This document shows, one piece after another, positions 12,360-14,957 of a stretch of DNA of 14,957 bases; positions within the stretch are counted from its first letter, which is position 1; each line of letters opens with the position of its first letter. The notes below the pieces were generated by a model. It searched no databases and was not told where the DNA came from. It saw only the letters and a list, made by a program, of their open reading frames with translations. This stretch comes from Phoronis ovalis. Taxonomy: Eukaryota; Phoronida; Phoronidae. The stretch spans positions 1-14,957 of the forward strand of contig JAOXYB010029734.1 in the NCBI GenBank assembly GCA_028565635.1. The letters run 5' to 3'. The translations under genes and the position numbers were made by a program.

Positions 12360-13540
12360 CAAATTTAAAAATAAGTGTTTTGATTTTTTTCCTGTCAATG
12401 TGATATACGTTAAAAATATATATATCAATAATATATTTTATAATTTTGTTTCCTGATTTTTTGAAGTCAGATAAACTTTTATTTGTGGTGTAATTGATTG
12501 ATAATTTGTATCTGTATAAAACAAGAAGGCGGTAAAGCAACTGATGGAATAGTTGGAGGAGACTATTAGGAACCAACATTTGGCATTAGCCCGGGGGGGG
12601 GGGCATTTGCATACATAATGAATACGTTGATGTGTTGCCCAGATGGTACACTTTTTCACCAATAAATCCCTAAAAGGGGGGCAATTTTAAGTCACTTCAA
12701 CAAAATCCCTGTTTTTACAATTTCATAAAGGTAGCATTTCCAGGAGATTTTTCTGAGAGAAAACCTTAAAAATGGGCAATAAACAGTTAACAAGTCAAAT
12801 GCTCAATTATTGCTAAAACCTGGAAGCCACTAATCAGTCCTCCTTATAATATCATGAGATTGGTCATTCACACAGTTTTCTAGGAAATAAATTAATCAAC
12901 TGTGAATGTTTGTGCTTATAGTAATCCCTTGTGGCTAAGGCCATTTTGAAAGGTAGAGTAACTACCTTAATGAACATGTCAGAAAAGGTATATCCTGAAA
13001 TGCTCATAATTACATCTAATCCACATTTCTACTTTGCATATTAAAATGTAGGCATAGACCAGATTACAAGACTAAGCTACTGCAAACTTCATTATAGACA
13101 TGTATATTAAAGCAGTGCAACACATGTAATACCTTGGTAATGCCATAAGTACATATCATGATTTCATTTTCAATCATTCTGCATTCATTCAGTAATTTTT
13201 TTACATTCGTATTTTCTGATAATATATATGTCTGAAGTCTTGTACCTATTTACATTGGCAACAATTCAGTAATAATTATTAAAATATGCTAAGCAGTTTT
13301 ACATATAATTTATAATCAGATAAAATTTTATCAATGTATAGTGCCTTATTTACAAGTAGTTATTGATTAATTCCATTTCCTCGAATGATAAACATTCACT
13401 GTATACATTTATTAGTAGAAATCTATAATATTAAACTTTATCATGGGTATCCTCATCACAATTTATTTAAGGTACTAACTTACATGCTATTGTAATAGGT
13501 TTGCTGTTGAGTTTTTGAAATGTCCGATCATACAAAATAT
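12360..13540. other. AT-rich region with a G11 homopolymer
   Basis: The region contains CCC followed by eleven G (12593-12603) and a second GGGGGG at about 12676. It also has a small imperfect inverted repeat (CATTCACACAGTT near 12864 and AACTGTGAATG near 12898). No coding exon is supported, and the minus-strand frames at 12304-12662 are low-complexity Leu/Tyr/Lys-rich translations. Confidence 0.5.
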
Positions 13541-14957
13541 CGAGGGGGATCTCCAGTCTGCAGAATTGTTTTTTTTTTGTTTATATTTGTTTTGAAAAAA
13601 TGTAGAGCTCTTTATTTGAAAGCATCTCCTGCGATATGAATCATGTCAAATAACTTTTTCATTTATTAAAATTTAAATACATTTTTTATTTCCGTTGTTT
13701 ATGAATACAAACAAGTTTTAATTTAGTAAGGTACAAACAAGGTTAACAATTTATGTATTCAAGATAATTCTAAACAGCTTTGTACTTAACAAATATTTTT
13801 ACATTATGGATACAACACAACATAAACCCAAAGTTATTTATGCATATGAAGAAGAGGCTCCAGCTGTACAAATACTCCTTCATAATAAACTGTCATGTTA
13901 GAAACTGTATTTGGTCCATATTTATGTACATCTATAATTTGTGACATATTCTTATGATTATGCTTGAAAGAATAATCTTATGATGACATCACCATAGTTG
14001 TGTGAACCAACCTATTAGGAAACATTATATAAGTAGAATGAAATAGTGTACCTGTACAGTGCTGGCTATAGTTATAATAGTAATGCATTAAAAATATTAC
14101 ACTTCTGAAACATGATATAGAAAAGCAGAAGCTGGTAATAACCTCTCATTTCAACCAATAATAAACCTAATAGATTTGTTACCAGGGATCTTTAGAAATC
14201 GGATAAACTTCTATGCAATGGAGTGAAATGAGCAGATTCTAAAGTCTAGGAAGAAAATATTGAAGACTGTTATTGCTGTAAAAGATCTGATTTTGTGAGT
14301 TTTAACATGTATCTCCAGATACATCAATTAGGTAATAGTGCATGTAGATACCAGTAAATATGCAACCTTATTGATAATATGAGGTTGAAATATATTGCTA
14401 GTTGACAATTTTACTCTCATTTGTTCATTTATAAAAAGTTACTAATATCAATAAGTATTATTTCTAGCAGTGAAAATAGAAATATACAAAATTGGACTTT
14501 TGGTCCCCTTAAAACCAGTGTACATTTTAATATGACTTACTTACATGGTTAGAAAAGTATAATTTATTAACAGTTTAGGCAATTTTAGTGGAAATATGAC
14601 AGTACTAATATTACATTTAAATATGATTTAGTATAAGTTTAGTATAGTTATATGCTCATCCCTAAATTTATGACAAATAAAACTCAAAGTGGAGGTAAAC
14701 TGAATAACATGTGTGATTTTACTGTGTGCAGCCCGGGTATTAGCAAGCCTTTACAACATGTAAAAAACCGTACGAAACCGTCAACACTGCTTAACAGTTT
14801 ATTGCTGAAACAGTATCCCGCCAGGATTGGAAAACTCTTGTATTATCTATCATTTTCCAGCATTGCTTTCACTAAAAAAAACTTCCTTATCTGCCAGGTA
14901 AAAAAATCTTCCAATTAACAGCTACGGTAATTCTGCTCAAATTCGCACACAAAAAAA
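13541..14957. other. AT-rich region without a supported gene
   Basis: Mostly unique AT-rich sequence. At 14734-14898 a somewhat more GC-rich block lies between an acceptor-like TGTGTGCAG and a donor-like TGCCAG|GTAAAA. One + frame is open across it (from 14652 to 14918), but the peptide is not recognisable and does not fit the phase of the exons at 10113 or 10988. It may be an exon of another gene or chance. Confidence 0.4.

Noticed and set aside
12304-12662. Two minus-strand frames of 91 and 74 codons.
   Set aside because: Their composition is that of translated AT-rich DNA, they cross the G homopolymer, and no motif is recognisable.
14652-14918. A + strand frame of 88 codons spanning an acceptor-like and a donor-like site.
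   Set aside because: The open phase does not match the phases left by the upstream candidate exons and the peptide is not recognised. It is noted only as a possible exon of another gene.

Overview
The window is AT-rich eukaryotic nuclear DNA. It carries a gene split into many short exons with GT-AG introns, pyrimidine-rich acceptors, sparse CpG, a minisatellite and a MITE-like element. This architecture, together with an acyl-CoA synthetase of the 4-coumarate:CoA ligase-like / luciferin 4-monooxygenase-like type, suggests an invertebrate animal. The sequence does not let me name the phylum.

Positions 175-8997 (+ strand) hold one convincing gene, a member of the ANL (adenylate-forming) superfamily. 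I can join ten constitutive or alternative coding exons into a continuous 498-residue reading frame that ends at a natural stop. Relative to roughly 540-550 residues for the family, only about 50 N-terminal residues are missing, presumably on exons left of the window. All core motifs are present: [44 protein letters not shown], and PKTASGK with the catalytic lysine. The most notable feature is that the exon carrying the YGLTE motif exists in two intact copies (6a and 6b, both 101 nt, same phases), with a third, decayed copy between them. This is the arrangement expected of mutually exclusive exons. The swapped segment lines the acyl/luciferin pocket in related enzymes, so one gene could make two enzymes with different substrate preference.

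The gene's introns hold a 20-bp minisatellite (about 1582-1874), a 371-bp MITE-like element with TA target duplication (4577-4947), and an inverted microsatellite hairpin (8490-8537).

Positions 8998 to about 9750 are the 3' UTR and intergenic DNA. Around 9780-9950 CpG density rises sharply and there is a TATA-like box. This is followed by a strong splice donor preceded by an in-frame ATG and by a 202-nt open exon with good splice sites. I read this as the probable 5' end of a second, unrecognised + strand gene, with two weaker downstream exons that keep the frame to a stop. A competing and also weak set of minus-strand exons lies in the same area (10786-10902 and 12264-12310).

From about 12700 to the end the sequence is AT-rich and I see no confident gene, apart from small repeats and homopolymer tracts.
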